A program made the translations under genes and the position numbers. Shown here piece after piece: positions 41,532-53,053 of a stretch of DNA of 54,838 bases. The notes under the pieces were generated by a model. That model made no database searches, had not been told where the DNA came from, and saw nothing but the letters and a program-made list of their open reading frames with translations. This stretch comes from an uncultured Gammaproteobacteria bacterium (GTDB lineage: Bacteria > Pseudomonadota > Gammaproteobacteria > Arenicellales > JAANXG01): NCBI GenBank assembly GCA_947259175.1, contig CAMYKW010000056.1, positions 1 to 54,838 on the forward strand. Direction: 5' to 3'. The first letter of the stretch is position 1, and the number at the start of each line of letters is the position of its first letter.

Positions 41532-42548
41532 TTAAATGCCCGGGAATTCCACATGTGATTCTGTTCTCTCTTTCTTGAGTGAAGCCGGCGGCCAGTTCTC
41601 CAGCTTCATCCCCAGAGACAGCCCCCGCATAGCCAGCACATCCTTGATTTCGGTGAGCGATTTCTTGCCCAGATTAGGGGTCTTCAACAGCTCCACCTCG
41701 GTGCGCTGAATCAAATCGCCGATGTAGTAAATGTTTTCCGCTTTCAGGCAGTTCGCCGAGCGAACCGTGAGCTCCAGATCATCGACCGGACGCAATAGCA
41801 GCGGATCGACTTCCGGCTCATCCTGCGCCGGCGCCTCGGCGGCGGTTTCTTCCAGGTTCACAAACACGGAAATCTGTTCGTGGAGGATTGTCGCGGCGCG
41901 GCGCACGGCCTCTTCGGGATCGATAGCGCCGTTTGTTTCGATGTCGAGTATCAGTTTATCCAGATCCGTCCGCTGCTCGACGCGCGCGTTTTCCACTTCA
42001 TAGGAGACGCGTTGAATCGGGCTATACGACGCATCCAGTTGCATGACACCGATGATCTTGGCGTCCTCAGGGATCTTCCGCGCATCGACGGGCTCATAAC
42101 CCCGGCCACGGCTGACCGTGAGCTCCATATCCAGCTTGCCGTCTTTGGACAAATGGGCAATGACGTGTTCCGGATCCACGATCTCAATGTCGTGTTCCAG
42201 TTGAATGTCCGCGGCGGTGACTACACCGGGTCCCTTTTTGCTGATTCTGAGCACCGCTTGATCCCGGGCGTGCATGCGCAGCGCGAGATTTTTCAGATTG
42301 AGCAAGATATCGATAACGTCTTCCTGTACGCCCTCAATTGTCGAGTACTCGTGGAGCACACCGTCGATCTTGACTTCGGTGATCGCGCATCCCGGCATGG
42401 ACGACAAAAGGATGCGGCGCAGGGCATTGCCCAGGGTATAACCGAATCCCCGCTCCAACGGCTCCAAGGTGATCTTTGCGTGCGTTTTGTCGGTGCTCTG
42501 GACGTCAACGAGACGCGGTTTGAGAAATTCCGCAGTTAAATCCTGCAT
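41532..42548 (-). CDS. rpoA: RNA polymerase alpha subunit
   Basis: The 338-residue alpha subunit has an N-terminal assembly domain ([20 protein letters not shown] near residue 30) and a C-terminal domain for UP elements and activators. The C-terminal domain contains [20 protein letters not shown] with the conserved arginine, then [20 protein letters not shown]. Length is near the usual 329. It is cotranscribed with rpsM, rpsK and rpsD. Confidence 0.98.
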   Translation of the reverse strand: MQDLTAEFLKPRLVDVQSTDKTHAKITLEPLERGFGYTLGNALRRILLSSMPGCAITEVKIDGVLHEYSTIEGVQEDVIDILLNLKNLALRMHARDQAVLRISKKGPGVVTAADIQLEHDIEIVDPEHVIAHLSKDGKLDMELTVSRGRGYEPVDARKIPEDAKIIGVMQLDASYSPIQRVSYEVENARVEQRTDLDKLILDIETNGAIDPEEAVRRAATILHEQISVFVNLEETAAEAPAQDEPEVDPLLLRPVDDLELTVRSANCLKAENIYYIGDLIQRTEVELLKTPNLGKKSLTEIKDVLAMRGLSLGMKLENWPPASLKKERTESHVEFPGI

Positions 42549-42578
42549 TTCGGTTCCTCTTTACTAACAGGCTAGCGA

Positions 42579-43202
42579 TTACTTTGAATACAGTGCGACG
42601 ACCAAGGCTTCATTAATGTCCGCAGACAAATCGCTGCGTTCCGGGATCGCTTTGAAGACCCCTTTTACACCCTTGGTGTCAACCTCCAACCAGTGTGGTA
42701 TTCCTATTTGATCGGCAATTTCCATCGCCGATTGAATCCGCAGCTGATTTTTACTTTTCTGTCTCACTTCAATTTCAGCGCCCGGAGAAACCTGGCACGA
42801 AGGAATGTTCACGGTATTATTATTGACCTTGATCGCTTTGTGGTTGACCAACTGGCGGGCTTCGGCGCGGGTAACCGCGAATCCCATCCGGTACACGACG
42901 TTGTCAAGCCGGCATTCGAGCAGTTGCAGCAGGTTTTCACCCGTTGACCCCTTGCGACGGGCGGCCTCTTTATAATAGTTGCGAAATTGTTTTTCCAAAA
43001 CGCCGTACATCCGGCGCAATTTCTGCTTCTCTCTTAACTGGGTTCCGTAAACCGTCACCCGCGGGCGCCTTCCGGTTCCGGGCTGCCCCGGCATTTTGTC
43101 GATGCGGCACTTGGAGTCCAGGGGGCGTACCGGACTCTTTAAAAACAAGTCCGTACCTTCGCGACGCGCCAGTTTACAAGTGGGTCCTAGATATCTCGCC
43201 AT
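42579..43202 (-). CDS. rpsD: 30S ribosomal protein S4
   Basis: The 207-residue S4 starts [20 protein letters not shown] and has an S4 RNA-binding domain ([20 protein letters not shown], then VNHKAIKVN). S4 begins 16S rRNA assembly and in E. coli represses the alpha operon by binding the leader before rpsM. Confidence 0.98.
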   Translation of the reverse strand: MARYLGPTCKLARREGTDLFLKSPVRPLDSKCRIDKMPGQPGTGRRPRVTVYGTQLREKQKLRRMYGVLEKQFRNYYKEAARRKGSTGENLLQLLECRLDNVVYRMGFAVTRAEARQLVNHKAIKVNNNTVNIPSCQVSPGAEIEVRQKSKNQLRIQSAMEIADQIGIPHWLEVDTKGVKGVFKAIPERSDLSADINEALVVALYSK

Positions 43203-43220
43203 AATCTTCTCAACGTGAAA

Positions 43221-43616
43221 CTAAACGCGACGCCGTTTCGGCGGCCGACAACCGTTGTGTGGAATGGGGGTGACGTCGCTGATTTGACTGATTTCGAAAC
43301 CGACCGCGTTCAAGGCGCGCACCGCGGATTCGCGTCCGGGGCCGGGACCCTTAACGCGGACTTCCAGATTCTTCATGCCGTAATCCTGCGCAGCGCGTCC
43401 TGCCTTTTCGGCAGCCACCTGAGCGGCGAAAGGCGTGCTTTTGCGTGACCCGCGGAACCCAGCGCCGCCGGCCGTCGCCCAACACAAAGTATTGCCGTGG
43501 CGGTCGGTGATGGTAATGATAGTGTTGTTGAAGGACGCATGGATATGCGCAATGCCTTCAATAATAGTCCTTTTGACCTTTTTCTTGGCCTTGGGACTTG
43601 ATTTTGGTTTCGCCAT
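43221..43616 (-). CDS. rpsK: 30S ribosomal protein S11
   Basis: The 131-residue S11 has [41 protein letters not shown] and the C-terminal [15 protein letters not shown]. It lies six bases after rpsM. Confidence 0.98.
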   Translation of the reverse strand: MAKPKSSPKAKKKVKRTIIEGIAHIHASFNNTIITITDRHGNTLCWATAGGAGFRGSRKSTPFAAQVAAEKAGRAAQDYGMKNLEVRVKGPGPGRESAVRALNAVGFEISQISDVTPIPHNGCRPPKRRRV

Positions 43617-43622
43617 AAGTGC

Positions 43623-43979
43623 TTACCTTTTGATCGGTTTACGCGGGCCTTTACGGGTTCTCGCGTTGGTGCGCGTGCGCTGTCCGCGAACCGGCAACCC
43701 GCGGCGATGGCGCATACCCCGATAGGCGCCGAGGTCCATCAACCGCTTGATATTCATCGAAACCTCGCGCCGCAGGTCGCCCTCAAGGGTGTATCTGGCC
43801 ACTTCTGCGCGCAGTTTTTCGGCGTCCCCCTCGGTAAGATCCTTGACCTTCAAATCTCGCGCGATGCCCGCCGCATCGCAGATCTTCTGCGCGCGCGGGC
43901 GACCGATGCCGTAAATCGCGGTCAACGCGACCTCGGTATGTTTATGCACCGGCAGGTTGATTCCAGATATTCGGGCCAA
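43623..43979 (-). CDS. rpsM: 30S ribosomal protein S13
   Basis: The 118-residue S13 has [31 protein letters not shown] and the C-terminal [20 protein letters not shown]. It is the first gene of the alpha segment. An AT-rich hairpin lies between it and rpmJ. Confidence 0.98.
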   Translation of the reverse strand: MARISGINLPVHKHTEVALTAIYGIGRPRAQKICDAAGIARDLKVKDLTEGDAEKLRAEVARYTLEGDLRREVSMNIKRLMDLGAYRGMRHRRGLPVRGQRTRTNARTRKGPRKPIKR

Positions 43980-44046
43980 CGGTTAGGTCTCCTGATTGTG
44001 CGCGAAAAAAAGGCGCGTAAGCATACTGGTACAGTGGCTATAAAGC

Positions 44047-44068
44047 AACATTAGTATATTCTAATGTT
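44047..44068 (-). promoter_or_regulatory. AT-rich hairpin in the rpmJ-rpsM gap
   Basis: AACATTAG and CTAATGTT form a perfect 8-base stem with a six-base AT loop, starting at the rpmJ stop codon and 68 bases before rpsM. In E. coli S4 represses translation by binding the leader just before rpsM, so this could belong to a leader or be a processing site. Inference only. Confidence 0.4.
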
Positions 44069-44180
44069 ATCCCTGGCGCTGTTTGTGCCGCGGATCTGAA
44101 CAGATCACCCGCACCACGCCGTTGCGGCGGATGATCTTGCAGTTGCGGCACATCTTCTTTACTGATGCTCTTACTTTCAT
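44067..44180 (-). CDS. rpmJ: 50S ribosomal protein L36
   Basis: A 37-residue L36, starting [20 protein letters not shown] and continuing to [10 protein letters not shown]. It has the zinc-ribbon residues Cys11, Cys14, Cys27 and His32, that is the zinc-binding C+ type. It lies 18 bases after secY. Confidence 0.96.
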   Translation of the reverse strand: MKVRASVKKMCRNCKIIRRNGVVRVICSDPRHKQRQG

Positions 44181-44198
44181 GACTGTTCAACCCTCAAG

Positions 44199-45539
44199 CT
44201 ACCGGGTCAGGCCACCCAGGCCACCGGTTAAATTGGTCTTTTTCATCAGACTCTCGTACTGACGCGACATGAGATACGACTGCACCTGGGCCATCAAATC
44301 CATCATTACCACAACGATAATCAGCAGAGAGGTGCCGCCGAAATAGAACGGCACGTTCCATTGTACGATCATAAACTCCGGTATCAGGCACACCACCGTC
44401 AGATAAACCGCGCCGGCAAGCGTCAAACGGGACACGATCTTGTCGATGTGCCGGGAGGTCTGTTCACCCGGGCGAATCCCGGGAACAAACGCTCCGGATT
44501 TCTTGAGATTGTCCGCAATCTCCTTGGGGTTGAAAACCAAGGCGGTGTAGAAAAAACAGAAAAACACGATCAGGCCGGCGTACAACAGCACGTAGATCGG
44601 CTGTCCCGGAGACAAGGTTGTCGACAGGTCGCGCAGCCATGTCATGCCTTCGGCCTGACCGAAGAAACTTCCCAGGCTCGCCGGAAACAAAATTATGCTA
44701 GAGGCGAAAATTGGCGGAATCACTCCGGACATATTCAGTTTCAACGGCAAGTGACTGGTGGAACCGGCAAACATCTTCCGTCCCTGCTGACGTTTTGCGT
44801 AGTTTACGGTAATCCTGCGTTGACCCCGCTCCACAAACACGACAACACCGGTGATTATAATGGCGCCGACGAAAAGCCCGAGAACAAACAACGGGCTGAA
44901 AGAGCCGGTGCGCGCCAATTCTAAAGTACCACCCACGGCGGACGGTAATCCGGCCACGATACTGGCAAAGATGATCAATGAAATACCGTTGCCGATACCG
45001 CGCTCTGAGATCTGCTCACCCAGCCATACGAGAAACATCGTCCCGCACACCAGCGTGATAACCGTTGTGATCTTGAAGCCGATACCCGGCGTGATGACTA
45101 CCGCCATCCCCGCGGCAGTCTGGCCTTCCACGGCGAGGGAAATGCCCAGCCCCTGGAAGGACGCCAATAATACCGTTCCATAGCGTGTGTATTGCGTGAT
45201 CTTACGCCGTCCGGACTCGCCTTCTTTTTTCAGCTGTTCGAGTGTAGGAATGACCGCACTCATCATCTGCATGATGATCGACGCCGAAATATAGGGCATT
45301 ACCCCCAAAGCCATTACCGACAAGCGACTCAGCGCGCCACCGGAGAACATGTTAAAGACATCGATTATCGAGCCGCGGGTCTGATCGAACAGCGCCGCCA
45401 CCGCGACCGGATTGACGCCCGGTATCGGCACGTGGGCTCCCAATCGGAACACGACAAACGCTCCGAGAACGAACAAAACGCGCTGGCGCAATTCGGTTAA
45501 CTTGCCGCCACCCAGTGCTGAAAGATCCGGTGCCGCCAT
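44199..45539 (-). CDS. secY: protein translocase subunit SecY
   Basis: The 446-residue channel subunit of the Sec translocon has ten hydrophobic helices. Recognisable segments are [14 protein letters not shown] near helix 1, [20 protein letters not shown] (plug region) and [16 protein letters not shown] before helix 9. The ATG overlaps the rplO stop (ATGA), so the two are translationally coupled. Confidence 0.98.
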   Translation of the reverse strand: MAAPDLSALGGGKLTELRQRVLFVLGAFVVFRLGAHVPIPGVNPVAVAALFDQTRGSIIDVFNMFSGGALSRLSVMALGVMPYISASIIMQMMSAVIPTLEQLKKEGESGRRKITQYTRYGTVLLASFQGLGISLAVEGQTAAGMAVVITPGIGFKITTVITLVCGTMFLVWLGEQISERGIGNGISLIIFASIVAGLPSAVGGTLELARTGSFSPLFVLGLFVGAIIITGVVVFVERGQRRITVNYAKRQQGRKMFAGSTSHLPLKLNMSGVIPPIFASSIILFPASLGSFFGQAEGMTWLRDLSTTLSPGQPIYVLLYAGLIVFFCFFYTALVFNPKEIADNLKKSGAFVPGIRPGEQTSRHIDKIVSRLTLAGAVYLTVVCLIPEFMIVQWNVPFYFGGTSLLIIVVVMMDLMAQVQSYLMSRQYESLMKKTNLTGGLGGLTR

Positions 45540-45973
45540 CAGTCCTCTATCTTGCCCCCAGCTTTCTCGATCGCTTCCCGCGCGCCCTTGGTGACGCGCA
45601 CTCCGCGCAGGGTGACCGGCTTGTCGATCGTACCGGACGAAATCACTTTGACGCGCTTGACGTCATGCCGCACCAGGCCTGACGCGCGCAGCGCAGCCAC
45701 ATCAACAACATCGCTCTCGACCCGGGCAAGCTCATGCAGGCGGATTTCCGCGGTCTCACCGCGGCGCAAAGAACGAAAACCGCGCTTGGGCAACCGTCTT
45801 TGCAGCGGCATCTGCCCGCCCTCGAATCCAACCTTGTGGTATCCGCCGGAACGGGATTTCTGACCCTTGTGGCCACGCCCGCTGGTACCGCCGGTTCCGG
45901 AACCGATGCCGCGCCCCACGCGCTTGCGCGCCGACTTTGCACCGTTCGCGGGTTTGAGGGAGTTCAAACGCAT
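45539..45973 (-). CDS. rplO: 50S ribosomal protein L15
   Basis: A 144-residue L15, the same length as in E. coli. The start [20 protein letters not shown] is followed by the glycine-rich [20 protein letters not shown]. An upstream in-frame ATG would add six residues and is not typical. The stop overlaps secY. Confidence 0.97.
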   Translation of the reverse strand: MRLNSLKPANGAKSARKRVGRGIGSGTGGTSGRGHKGQKSRSGGYHKVGFEGGQMPLQRRLPKRGFRSLRRGETAEIRLHELARVESDVVDVAALRASGLVRHDVKRVKVISSGTIDKPVTLRGVRVTKGAREAIEKAGGKIED

Positions 45974-45975
45974 GA

Positions 45976-46164
45976 TTACAGTTCCTCGCATTTCAACAGA
46001 TACGAGACCTTATTGATCATCCCGCGGTTTTGCGGCGTGTCTTCCACCTCCACCGAATGGTGCATGCGCCGCAGACCCAGGCCGCGCACGCAGGCCGTGT
46101 GCTTACGCCCGCGGCCGTGCACGCTGCGAATCAGGGTCACACGAATTCTCTTTTGGTCCGCCAT
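45976..46164 (-). CDS. rpmD: 50S ribosomal protein L30
   Basis: The 62-residue L30 has [20 protein letters not shown] and [20 protein letters not shown]. It lies between rpsE and rplO, as usual. Confidence 0.97.
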   Translation of the reverse strand: MADQKRIRVTLIRSVHGRGRKHTACVRGLGLRRMHHSVEVEDTPQNRGMINKVSYLLKCEEL

Positions 46165-46171
46165 CTACGAG

Positions 46172-46678
46172 CTACTCGAAAATTTGTTCTACCGTCATGT
46201 TGCGTTTAGCGGCGAATTCCTCCGGGCTCGTCAGTTCACGTAAGCCCTCCAGGGTTGCGCGAACGACATTCACCGGATTGGTCGAGCCGATACACTTCGC
46301 TAATACATCACGAACTCCGGCGACCTCGAAAACCGCACGCATCGTACCGCCGGCGATAATCCCGGTGCCTTCGGACGCCGGGCGCATCACCACCTTGGCG
46401 CTGCCGTGACGCGCCACAATCGGATAGTGGAGAGTCCCGTCCTTAAGCGGAACTTTGAACATATTCTTGCGCGCCGCCTCCATTGCTTTTTGCACCGCCA
46501 GGGGAACCTCGCGTGCCTTACCGCGGCCCATTCCCACCCGACCGTTGCCGTCACCAACGACAGTCAAGGCGGAAAATCCGAAAATACGGCCGCCTTTAAC
46601 CACCTTCGCGACACGTCTTACGTTTATCAACTGTTCCTGCAGGTCTTCGCTGCGCTCTTCTTTACCTGGTATCGCCAC
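46172..46678 (-). CDS. rpsE: 30S ribosomal protein S5
   Basis: The 168-residue S5 has an N-terminal double-stranded RNA-binding region ([40 protein letters not shown]) and the C-terminal [20 protein letters not shown]. It follows rplR by three bases. Confidence 0.98.
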   Translation of the reverse strand: MAIPGKEERSEDLQEQLINVRRVAKVVKGGRIFGFSALTVVGDGNGRVGMGRGKAREVPLAVQKAMEAARKNMFKVPLKDGTLHYPIVARHGSAKVVMRPASEGTGIIAGGTMRAVFEVAGVRDVLAKCIGSTNPVNVVRATLEGLRELTSPEEFAAKRNMTVEQIFE

Positions 46679-46681
46679 TGT

Positions 46682-47038
46682 TTAAAACTCCAATCCGTGT
46701 TCGCGAGCGGTATCGGCCAATGCCTTGATCCGCCCGTGATAGCGGAAACCCGAACGATCGAACGCCACCCGTTCGATGCCCGTTGCTTTGGCGTTGTGCG
46801 CGATAATCTTGCCCACTTCTTTAGCCGCCGCTACGTTGCCGCCGTTTTTTACCGCACTGCGTACCGCCGTGTTGAGTGTCGACGCGCTGGCGAGTACCAC
46901 ACTGCCGCTTGGATCGACGATCTGAGCATAGATATGCCTCGGCGTACGGAACACGCACAACCGATTCACCTCAAGTTCGCGGATCTTGGCTCGCGTTCTG
47001 CGGGCCCGGCGCAATCGCTTATCTCTCTTCATGGACAT
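46682..47038 (-). CDS. rplR: 50S ribosomal protein L18
   Basis: L18 of 118 residues, beginning [20 protein letters not shown], with [20 protein letters not shown] and [20 protein letters not shown], and binding 5S rRNA. An ATG two codons later is equally possible. The longer frame to 47083 runs into the rplF 3' end and has no L18 similarity. Confidence 0.96.
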   Translation of the reverse strand: MSMKRDKRLRRARRTRAKIRELEVNRLCVFRTPRHIYAQIVDPSGSVVLASASTLNTAVRSAVKNGGNVAAAKEVGKIIAHNAKATGIERVAFDRSGFRYHGRIKALADTAREHGLEF

Positions 47039-47051
47039 ACTAAATTCCCGA

Positions 47052-47585
47052 TTACTTCTTCTTCGCCTGCTTTCTGACGACATGTTCGTCGTGGTAGCGG
47101 ATGCCCTTTCCCTTGTAGGGCTCAGGCTGGCGGTATCTTCGAATTTCCGCCGCCACCTGGCCGACGCGCTGCTTGTCGGCGCCCCTAATTACGATCTCCG
47201 TCTGGCTGGGCACCTCGACTTGTATACCCTCGGGCACCTCATATATGACAGGATGGGAAAATCCGAGGTTCAAATTGAGCTTGTTGCCTTGAATCTGAGC
47301 GCGATAGCCAACGCCCACGATGGACAGCTTTTTTTCGAATCCCTGGGTAACCCCGGTGACCATGTTATTGACCAGAGCACGGGTAGTGCCCGCCATCGCC
47401 GTCGCCGCCTTGCCCTCGCCCCTCGTCACCACCTTCAATTCCTCCCCTTCCTGCAGGACCTGTACCAGCGGGTGCGATGCGAGCTGCAACTGGCCATTGG
47501 GTCCCTTCACCGATATTTCATCGGCAGCGAGCTTAATCTCGACCCCCTTGGGAATCGCAACCGGAGCTTTGGCTATTCTAGACAT
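47052..47585 (-). CDS. rplF: 50S ribosomal protein L6
   Basis: The 177-residue L6 has two similar domains. Its start is [20 protein letters not shown] and it contains [20 protein letters not shown], then the C-terminal [19 protein letters not shown]. It is followed by rplR. Confidence 0.98.
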   Translation of the reverse strand: MSRIAKAPVAIPKGVEIKLAADEISVKGPNGQLQLASHPLVQVLQEGEELKVVTRGEGKAATAMAGTTRALVNNMVTGVTQGFEKKLSIVGVGYRAQIQGNKLNLNLGFSHPVIYEVPEGIQVEVPSQTEIVIRGADKQRVGQVAAEIRRYRQPEPYKGKGIRYHDEHVVRKQAKKK

Positions 47586-47659
47586 TGTTGTTAACTGTCA
47601 ATAGTTGCTCGTAACTTAAATCAGCATTGAGTAAGTTCATTCCATGCGTGCCGCGGCGC

Positions 47660-48052
47660 TCAACTCACAGCGCACAAGACTTCACCGCCGATCCCGGCCT
47701 TTCGCGCCGCACGATCGGTCATGATTCCCTTCGACGTCGATACAATAGCGATACCAAGACCACCCAGTACGGAAGGCAGCTCTTCCGCACTCCTGTAAAT
47801 ACGCAAACCCGGCCGGCTGACACGCTCCAGCTTCGCGATTACCGGCTGACCGTGATGGTATTTCAGTACCACCTCTATCGACGGTTTCGCGCTTTCCTTG
47901 TCGGTGCTGTAGTCTTGAATATAACCCTCGTCCTTCAACACTTTCGCAATCGCCGTTTTGATGCCCGACGCCGGTATACGAACCGTGACCTTACTTGCAT
48001 CTTGCGCGTTGCGAATACGCGTCAACATATCGGATACGGGGTCGGTCATCAT
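47660..48052 (-). CDS. rpsH: 30S ribosomal protein S8
   Basis: The 130-residue S8 has [20 protein letters not shown] and the C-terminal [20 protein letters not shown]. In E. coli S8 also represses the spc operon by binding at rplE, as inferred from that system. Confidence 0.98.
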   Translation of the reverse strand: MMTDPVSDMLTRIRNAQDASKVTVRIPASGIKTAIAKVLKDEGYIQDYSTDKESAKPSIEVVLKYHHGQPVIAKLERVSRPGLRIYRSAEELPSVLGGLGIAIVSTSKGIMTDRAARKAGIGGEVLCAVS

Positions 48053-48124
48053 GATTCTAAGTCCACATTCACAATCAAAATACTCAATTCATTACCCATT
48101 ACTTTGTACAGACCGCATAAATTT

Positions 48125-48430
48125 TCACCAACTCGACTTCACCACGCCGGGCACGTCGCCGCACATGATGATTTCGCGCAGTTTATTGCGACTCAATCCA
48201 AACTTTCTGTAGTAGCCCCGGGGCCGACCCGTCAGCACGCACCGGTTCCTCCGGCGCGCAGCGTTCGAGTCCCTGGGCAGCTTCTGCAGATCCATCATTG
48301 CCTGCCAACGTTCTTCGTTGCTGACGGAAAGATCGACGACCTTACCGCGCAACGCGTCTCTACGCTGCTTATATTTGTCAACTTGTTTGGCGCGCTTTAC
48401 CTCCCGCGCAATCATTGACTTCTTCGCCAT
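48125..48430 (-). CDS. rpsN: 30S ribosomal protein S14
   Basis: A 101-residue S14 of the long, zinc-independent type: [20 protein letters not shown] and [20 protein letters not shown], with no CxxC pair. It lies 72 bases before rpsH. Confidence 0.97.
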   Translation of the reverse strand: MAKKSMIAREVKRAKQVDKYKQRRDALRGKVVDLSVSNEERWQAMMDLQKLPRDSNAARRRNRCVLTGRPRGYYRKFGLSRNKLREIIMCGDVPGVVKSSW

Positions 48431-48447
48431 CGCTCTTACCTGATACC

Positions 48448-48987
48448 TTAACTTCGAATTGGAAAATTGAACGCCGTCAGCAAGGCCCTCGCCTCGTCGT
48501 CGGTTTTAGCGGAAGTGGTGATGGTCACGTCGAGCCCGCGAATCGCATCCACTTTGTCGTAATCGATTTCCGGAAATACGATCTGTTCTTTTACGCCGAA
48601 CGAATAGTTCCCTCTCCCATCAAAAGACCTGGGCGACAATCCGCGAAAATCGCGTATGCGTGGTATGGCGACGTTGATCAATCGATCCAGGAACTCATAC
48701 ATTCGTTCCCGCCGGAGGGTGACCCTGCACCCAATCGGCCAACCCTTACGGATTTTGAAGTTCGCCACCGATTTCCTCGCATTGGTAATCACCGGTTTTT
48801 GCCCACTGATCTTCGCCATGTCATCGGCCGCGGTTTCCAACACCTTCTTATTAGCGATCGCCTCCCCCAGGCCCATATTTAGCGATATCTTGGTAACACG
48901 CGGCACCTGCATCACATTTTCATAGCGAAACTGTTCCTGCAGCTTGGGCACCACGTTTTGTTTGTAAAATTCCTGTAATCTCGACAT
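48448..48987 (-). CDS. rplE: 50S ribosomal protein L5
   Basis: The 179-residue L5, a 5S rRNA-binding protein, has [40 protein letters not shown] and the C-terminal [20 protein letters not shown]. It follows rplX by 11 bases. Confidence 0.98.
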   Translation of the reverse strand: MSRLQEFYKQNVVPKLQEQFRYENVMQVPRVTKISLNMGLGEAIANKKVLETAADDMAKISGQKPVITNARKSVANFKIRKGWPIGCRVTLRRERMYEFLDRLINVAIPRIRDFRGLSPRSFDGRGNYSFGVKEQIVFPEIDYDKVDAIRGLDVTITTSAKTDDEARALLTAFNFPIRS

Positions 48988-48998
48988 GGCAGCACCTG

Positions 48999-49316
48999 CT
49001 AAATATCTACAACTTCCCCGGTGGATTTGAAAAAACGAACCTTGCGACCGTCTTGCAGTTGCTTGAATCCGACGCGGTCGGCCTTCTTGGTCTCCGGATT
49101 GTAAATAGCTACGTTAGACACGTTTATCGGCGCCTCCATCTCTATAATCCCCCCCTGCTGGCCTTTCATGGGATTCGGTTTGGTGTGGCGCTTCACGATG
49201 TTGATGTCATTGACCAGCATGCGATCATCATCCAGGACCTGCAACACCTCGCCGATCTTGCCTTTGTCCCGGCCCGCTATAACGATGACTTCATCACCTT
49301 TTTTGATCTTACGCAT
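48999..49316 (-). CDS. rplX: 50S ribosomal protein L24
   Basis: The 105-residue L24 has a KOW motif at the start ([20 protein letters not shown]) and [20 protein letters not shown]. It initiates large-subunit assembly. Confidence 0.98.
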   Translation of the reverse strand: MRKIKKGDEVIVIAGRDKGKIGEVLQVLDDDRMLVNDINIVKRHTKPNPMKGQQGGIIEMEAPINVSNVAIYNPETKKADRVGFKQLQDGRKVRFFKSTGEVVDI

Positions 49317-49336
49317 TATCTCGTACGCCGTCTGCC

Positions 49337-49705
49337 CTATAACACCTCGGGTGCAAGGGAAATGATCTTCATAAATCGTTCACTTCGTAACTCGCGGGTG
49401 ACGGGGCCAAAAATCCGGGTTCCCAGCGGTTGCAATTGATTGTTCAACAATACCGCCGCGTTCTTATCGAAACGGATCAACGAGCCGTCGACGCGACGCA
49501 CACCTTTGCGCGTCCTAACCACCACCGCGTTGTAGATATCACCTTTCTTGACGCGGCTGTTCGGGAGCGCCTCTTTGACACTGATTTTTATAATGTCGCC
49601 AATACCGGCGTATCTACGCTTCGAACCACCGAGCACCTTGATGCACTGGATCTTTCGCGCACCACTGTTGTCGGCAACCTCCAAAACGCTTTGCATCTGT
49701 ATCAT
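49337..49705 (-). CDS. rplN: 50S ribosomal protein L14
   Basis: The 122-residue L14 (E. coli, 123) begins [20 protein letters not shown] and contains [20 protein letters not shown]. The upstream in-frame extension to 49774 reads back into rpsQ and is rejected. First gene of the spc segment. Confidence 0.98.
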   Translation of the reverse strand: MIQMQSVLEVADNSGARKIQCIKVLGGSKRRYAGIGDIIKISVKEALPNSRVKKGDIYNAVVVRTRKGVRRVDGSLIRFDKNAAVLLNNQLQPLGTRIFGPVTRELRSERFMKIISLAPEVL

Positions 49706-49710
49706 GGAAA

Positions 49711-49968
49711 CTAAACCGCTCTCTCCATTATTTTTACCAACCGCCACGATTTGCTCTTGGATAACGGCCTGCATTCCTCGACCAGCACCATATCTCCTTC
49801 ATTACAATCGTTGCCTTCGTCATGCGCGAGTAGCCGGGTCGACCTGCGAATGTACTTCTTGTACAGCGGATGTTTTACCCGGCGCTCTACAGAGACCGCG
49901 ATGGTCTTGTCCATCTTGTTGCTGACGACACGACCTGACACGGAGCGCGTCCTCGCCATCTCACTCAT
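49711..49968 (-). CDS. rpsQ: 30S ribosomal protein S17
   Basis: The 85-residue S17 has [20 protein letters not shown] and [20 protein letters not shown]. The start overlaps the rpmC stop by four bases. Last gene of the S10 segment. Confidence 0.97.
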   Translation of the reverse strand: MSEMARTRSVSGRVVSNKMDKTIAVSVERRVKHPLYKKYIRRSTRLLAHDEGNDCNEGDMVLVEECRPLSKSKSWRLVKIMERAV

Positions 49969-50162
49969 ACCGACGCCCTCACCTTCTCACTCAAAACAGT
50001 TTTAATGCGCGCAATGTCGCGACGCAATTCCTTGAACCGCGCCGAATTGCCCAATTGCCCCGTTGCCTTCTGCATACGCAAATTAAATTGCTCTCGCCGC
50101 AGCTCGACAATCTCTTTTCGCAGGTCCTGATCCGACTTGTCGCGAAGTTCTGAAATTTTCAT
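49965..50162 (-). CDS. rpmC: 50S ribosomal protein L29
   Basis: A 65-residue helical L29: [20 protein letters not shown] and [20 protein letters not shown]. Its start overlaps the rplP stop and its stop overlaps rpsQ, so three genes are tightly coupled. Confidence 0.97.
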   Translation of the reverse strand: MKISELRDKSDQDLRKEIVELRREQFNLRMQKATGQLGNSARFKELRRDIARIKTVLSEKVRASV

Positions 50163-50575
50163 TGGACTGCCTGCCTTTTGGCGAACGTTGTCGGAACCGA
50201 CAATTTAGCGCTCGCCAGCCGGAATGCCTCCCTCGCCAGATCTTCGTTTACACCTCCCATCTCGTAGAGCACGTGGCCGGGCTTTATCACTGCAACCCAA
50301 TATTCCGGATTGCCCTTACCCTTGCCCATGCGGACCTCCAACGGCTTCTTGGAGACCGGCTTGTCGGGAAACACGCGTATCCAGACCCGGCCGCCGCGTT
50401 TTATGTGACGCGTAATCGCCCGCCGCGCCGCTTCCACCTGGCGTGCGGTAATTCGACCCCGGCCAACGGCCTTCAACCCGAACTCTCCAAAACTGATCTT
50501 GTTGCCGCGGCTGGCAAGACCTCGATTCCGGCCTTTCTGCTGCTTGCGATATTTCGTTCTCTTTGGTTGTAACAT
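50159..50575 (-). CDS. rplP: 50S ribosomal protein L16
   Basis: The 138-residue L16 has [40 protein letters not shown] and [20 protein letters not shown]. It lies 11 bases after rpsC and helps form the A-site region of the 50S subunit. Confidence 0.98.
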   Translation of the reverse strand: MLQPKRTKYRKQQKGRNRGLASRGNKISFGEFGLKAVGRGRITARQVEAARRAITRHIKRGGRVWIRVFPDKPVSKKPLEVRMGKGKGNPEYWVAVIKPGHVLYEMGGVNEDLAREAFRLASAKLSVPTTFAKRQAVQ

Positions 50576-50586
50576 TGACCTATTCC

Positions 50587-51270
50587 TTAACCGGCTGCTA
50601 CACCCGCTTTCGTTTCCGCCGGGGTCTCGACTTCTTCAGCGGTGTCAAACACCTCGCCTTTGAAAATCCACACCTTGACTCCGATAACCCCGTACGTGGT
50701 GTACGCTTCGGTAAAACCGTAGTCGATATCGGCGCGTAAGGTATGCAGCGGTACCCGGCCCTCTCGGTACCACTCGCTTCTGGCGATTTCCGCTCCGTTG
50801 AGCCGCCCGGACACCATGACCTTTACACCCTTGGCGCCCAAGCGCATTGCGTTGGTGACCGCCCGCTTCATTGCGCGGCGGAACATGATGCGCTTTTCGA
50901 GCTGCTGGGCGATACTTTCAGATACCAAGGTGGCATCCAACTCCGGTTTGCGAATTTCCTCAACGGACAACTGCACCGGCAGACCGGTCATTCGCGACAC
51001 ATCCCTGCGCATACGGTCTATGTCTTCGCCTTTTTTCCCGATCACAATGCCCGGCCGTGCGGTATGTATGGTTAGGTTCAGATTCTGCGCCGGACGCTCT
51101 ATGGAGACGTGGCTGATTGCCGCATTCGAGAGCCTTTTTTTCAAGTAAGCTCTCACCTTGAGATCTTGCTCCAGGTTTTGCGCGTAATCACGCCGCGATG
51201 CGTACCATTTCGCCCGCCAGTCGCGAATGACGCCCAGGCGTATCCCGTTGGGCTGTACTTTCTGCCCCAT
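50587..51270 (-). CDS. rpsC: 30S ribosomal protein S3
   Basis: The 227-residue S3 has [20 protein letters not shown], a KH domain ([20 protein letters not shown]) and an Ala/Glu-rich tail. Its ATG overlaps the rplV stop by one base (TAATG). Confidence 0.98.
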   Translation of the reverse strand: MGQKVQPNGIRLGVIRDWRAKWYASRRDYAQNLEQDLKVRAYLKKRLSNAAISHVSIERPAQNLNLTIHTARPGIVIGKKGEDIDRMRRDVSRMTGLPVQLSVEEIRKPELDATLVSESIAQQLEKRIMFRRAMKRAVTNAMRLGAKGVKVMVSGRLNGAEIARSEWYREGRVPLHTLRADIDYGFTEAYTTYGVIGVKVWIFKGEVFDTAEEVETPAETKAGVAAG

Positions 51271-51614
51271 TATCGACCTCCTCTCGAATCACCGACGGCA
51301 ACGGTGATATGGCTGGTACGCTTGAAAATCGACGACGCCCTGCCCTTTGCCCGCGGCCGCCAACGCTTCAGGGTTGGCCCTTCATCGATGTAGGCGGACT
51401 CGACGCGAAGCTCGTCGATGTCGGCGCCCTCATTGTTCTCCGCATTGGCGATCGCCGACTCCAGCGTCTTCTTGATGGGCTTGGCGGCCTTCTTAGGGCT
51501 GAACTGCAGGAGTTCCAACGCCCGACTCACCGACAAACCTCGAATCTGATCGGCGACCAAGCGCGCCTTCTGCGGCGAGATGCGGATGTATTTGGCCACG
51601 GCTTTCACTTTCAT
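51270..51614 (-). CDS. rplV: 50S ribosomal protein L22
   Basis: L22 of 114 residues beginning [20 protein letters not shown], with [20 protein letters not shown]. Its loop lines the peptide exit tunnel. The upstream extension to 51650 overlaps rpsS and is rejected. Confidence 0.97.
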   Translation of the reverse strand: MKVKAVAKYIRISPQKARLVADQIRGLSVSRALELLQFSPKKAAKPIKKTLESAIANAENNEGADIDELRVESAYIDEGPTLKRWRPRAKGRASSIFKRTSHITVAVGDSRGGR

Positions 51615-51624
51615 GCTGACGTCC

Positions 51625-51897
51625 TCATTTAGCCCTGCGATCAGCGGCATGACTGCGAAACGTGCGCGTGGGGGCGAACTCTCCGAGCTTGTGTCCCACC
51701 ATGTTCTCCGAAATCAGGATCGGCACGTGTTGGCGCCCGTTGTGCACCGCAACCGTCAAACCGACAAACTCCGGCATGATGGTCGAGCGCCGCGACCAAG
51801 TTTTCACCGGCCTACGGCTATTTTCCGCACGCGCCTTTTCAATCTTGGTCCACAAATGATGATCGACGAACGGGCCTTTTTTTACGGAACGGGGCAT
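51625..51897 (-). CDS. rpsS: 30S ribosomal protein S19
   Basis: The 90-residue S19 has [40 protein letters not shown] and [17 protein letters not shown]. It lies between rplB and rplV as usual. Confidence 0.98.
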   Translation of the reverse strand: MPRSVKKGPFVDHHLWTKIEKARAENSRRPVKTWSRRSTIMPEFVGLTVAVHNGRQHVPILISENMVGHKLGEFAPTRTFRSHAADRRAK

Positions 51898-51909
51898 TGC
51901 TTACCTCGA

Positions 51910-52734
51910 CTACTTCTTACGCCTGCGGATAATCATGGAATTGGTGCGCTTGTTCCGGCGCGTTCGGTATCCCTTGGTCGGCACTCCCCACGGCGATACC
52001 GGGTCGCGGCCACCAGACGTCCGTCCCTCGCCGCCCCCATGGGGATGGTCGACCGGATTCATCGCAACACCACGGACCGTAGGACGAATGCCTCGCCAGC
52101 GTTTCGCACCGGCTTTACCCAGCTTGCGCAGCGAATGTTCAGAATTTCCTACTTCACCGATGGTGGCGCGACAATCGAGATGCACCTTGCGTACTTCACC
52201 GGAACGTAGCCGTAATTGCGCGTAATTGCCTTCACGGCTGAGAAATTGAATCACGGTGCCGGCTGCGCGACCCAACTGACCGCCCTTGCCCGGTTTCAAT
52301 TCAACGCAATGAATCGTCGTGCCCACCGGAATGTTTCGTAGCGGTAAGGTGTTACCCGGCGCGATGGGTATATCCACACCGGATTGTATGGCGCTGCCGA
52401 CATCGACACCCTTGGGCGCCAATATGTATCGCCGCTCGCCGTCACCATACAGCACCAGGGCCAGATTTGCGCTGCGATTCGGGTCATACTCCAGGCGTTC
52501 CACGCGACCGGTGATACCATCCTTGTCACGGCGAAAATCCACGACGCGGTATTTCCGCTTATGGCCGCCGCCGCGATGCCGTACCGTAATGCGGCCCTGA
52601 TTGTTGCGGCCGTCTATCGATTTTTTCGCTTTCAGAAGCGTCTTGTACGGTTTGCCGTCATGCAGTTGCGTGGATACAACGCGAACCGTGCCGCGACGCC
52701 CGGGCGAGGTCGGTTTCAAAGTAACTAGTGCCAT
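51910..52734 (-). CDS. rplB: 50S ribosomal protein L2
   Basis: The 274-residue L2, needed for peptidyl transfer, has [20 protein letters not shown], the conserved [20 protein letters not shown] containing the key histidine, and a basic C-terminus [20 protein letters not shown]. Confidence 0.98.
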   Translation of the reverse strand: MALVTLKPTSPGRRGTVRVVSTQLHDGKPYKTLLKAKKSIDGRNNQGRITVRHRGGGHKRKYRVVDFRRDKDGITGRVERLEYDPNRSANLALVLYGDGERRYILAPKGVDVGSAIQSGVDIPIAPGNTLPLRNIPVGTTIHCVELKPGKGGQLGRAAGTVIQFLSREGNYAQLRLRSGEVRKVHLDCRATIGEVGNSEHSLRKLGKAGAKRWRGIRPTVRGVAMNPVDHPHGGGEGRTSGGRDPVSPWGVPTKGYRTRRNKRTNSMIIRRRKK

Positions 52735-52753
52735 TATCTATCCCTCCCCGCCA

Positions 52754-53053
52754 TCACGCATGTCCTTCCGCGAAATCTATATCGTGACCTTCCTTGAGGC
52801 GCACGTAGGCTTTCTTCCAATTGCTGCGCACACCGGGTGTGCGACCGAATCTTTTGATCTTGCCGCGCATATTGACCACCTGAACCGATTCCACCTCAAC
52901 ATCAAACGCCCTTTCCACCGCTTGCTTGACTTCCAATTTACTGGCGCTGGGGATGACCTTGAACACCACCTGGCGGTGCTTGTCGGCCAGCCGGGTGCTC
53001 TTTTCAGAGATCACCGGCGCAAGCAGAATCTGAAACAAGCGTTCGTCGTTCAT
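52754..53053 (-). CDS. rplW: 50S ribosomal protein L23
   Basis: The 99-residue L23 (E. coli, 100) has [20 protein letters not shown] and [20 protein letters not shown]. The ATG at 53053 overlaps the rplD stop (ATGA). An in-frame ATG three codons upstream is less likely. It docks signal recognition particle and trigger factor at the exit. Confidence 0.96.
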   Translation of the reverse strand: MNDERLFQILLAPVISEKSTRLADKHRQVVFKVIPSASKLEVKQAVERAFDVEVESVQVVNMRGKIKRFGRTPGVRSNWKKAYVRLKEGHDIDFAEGHA

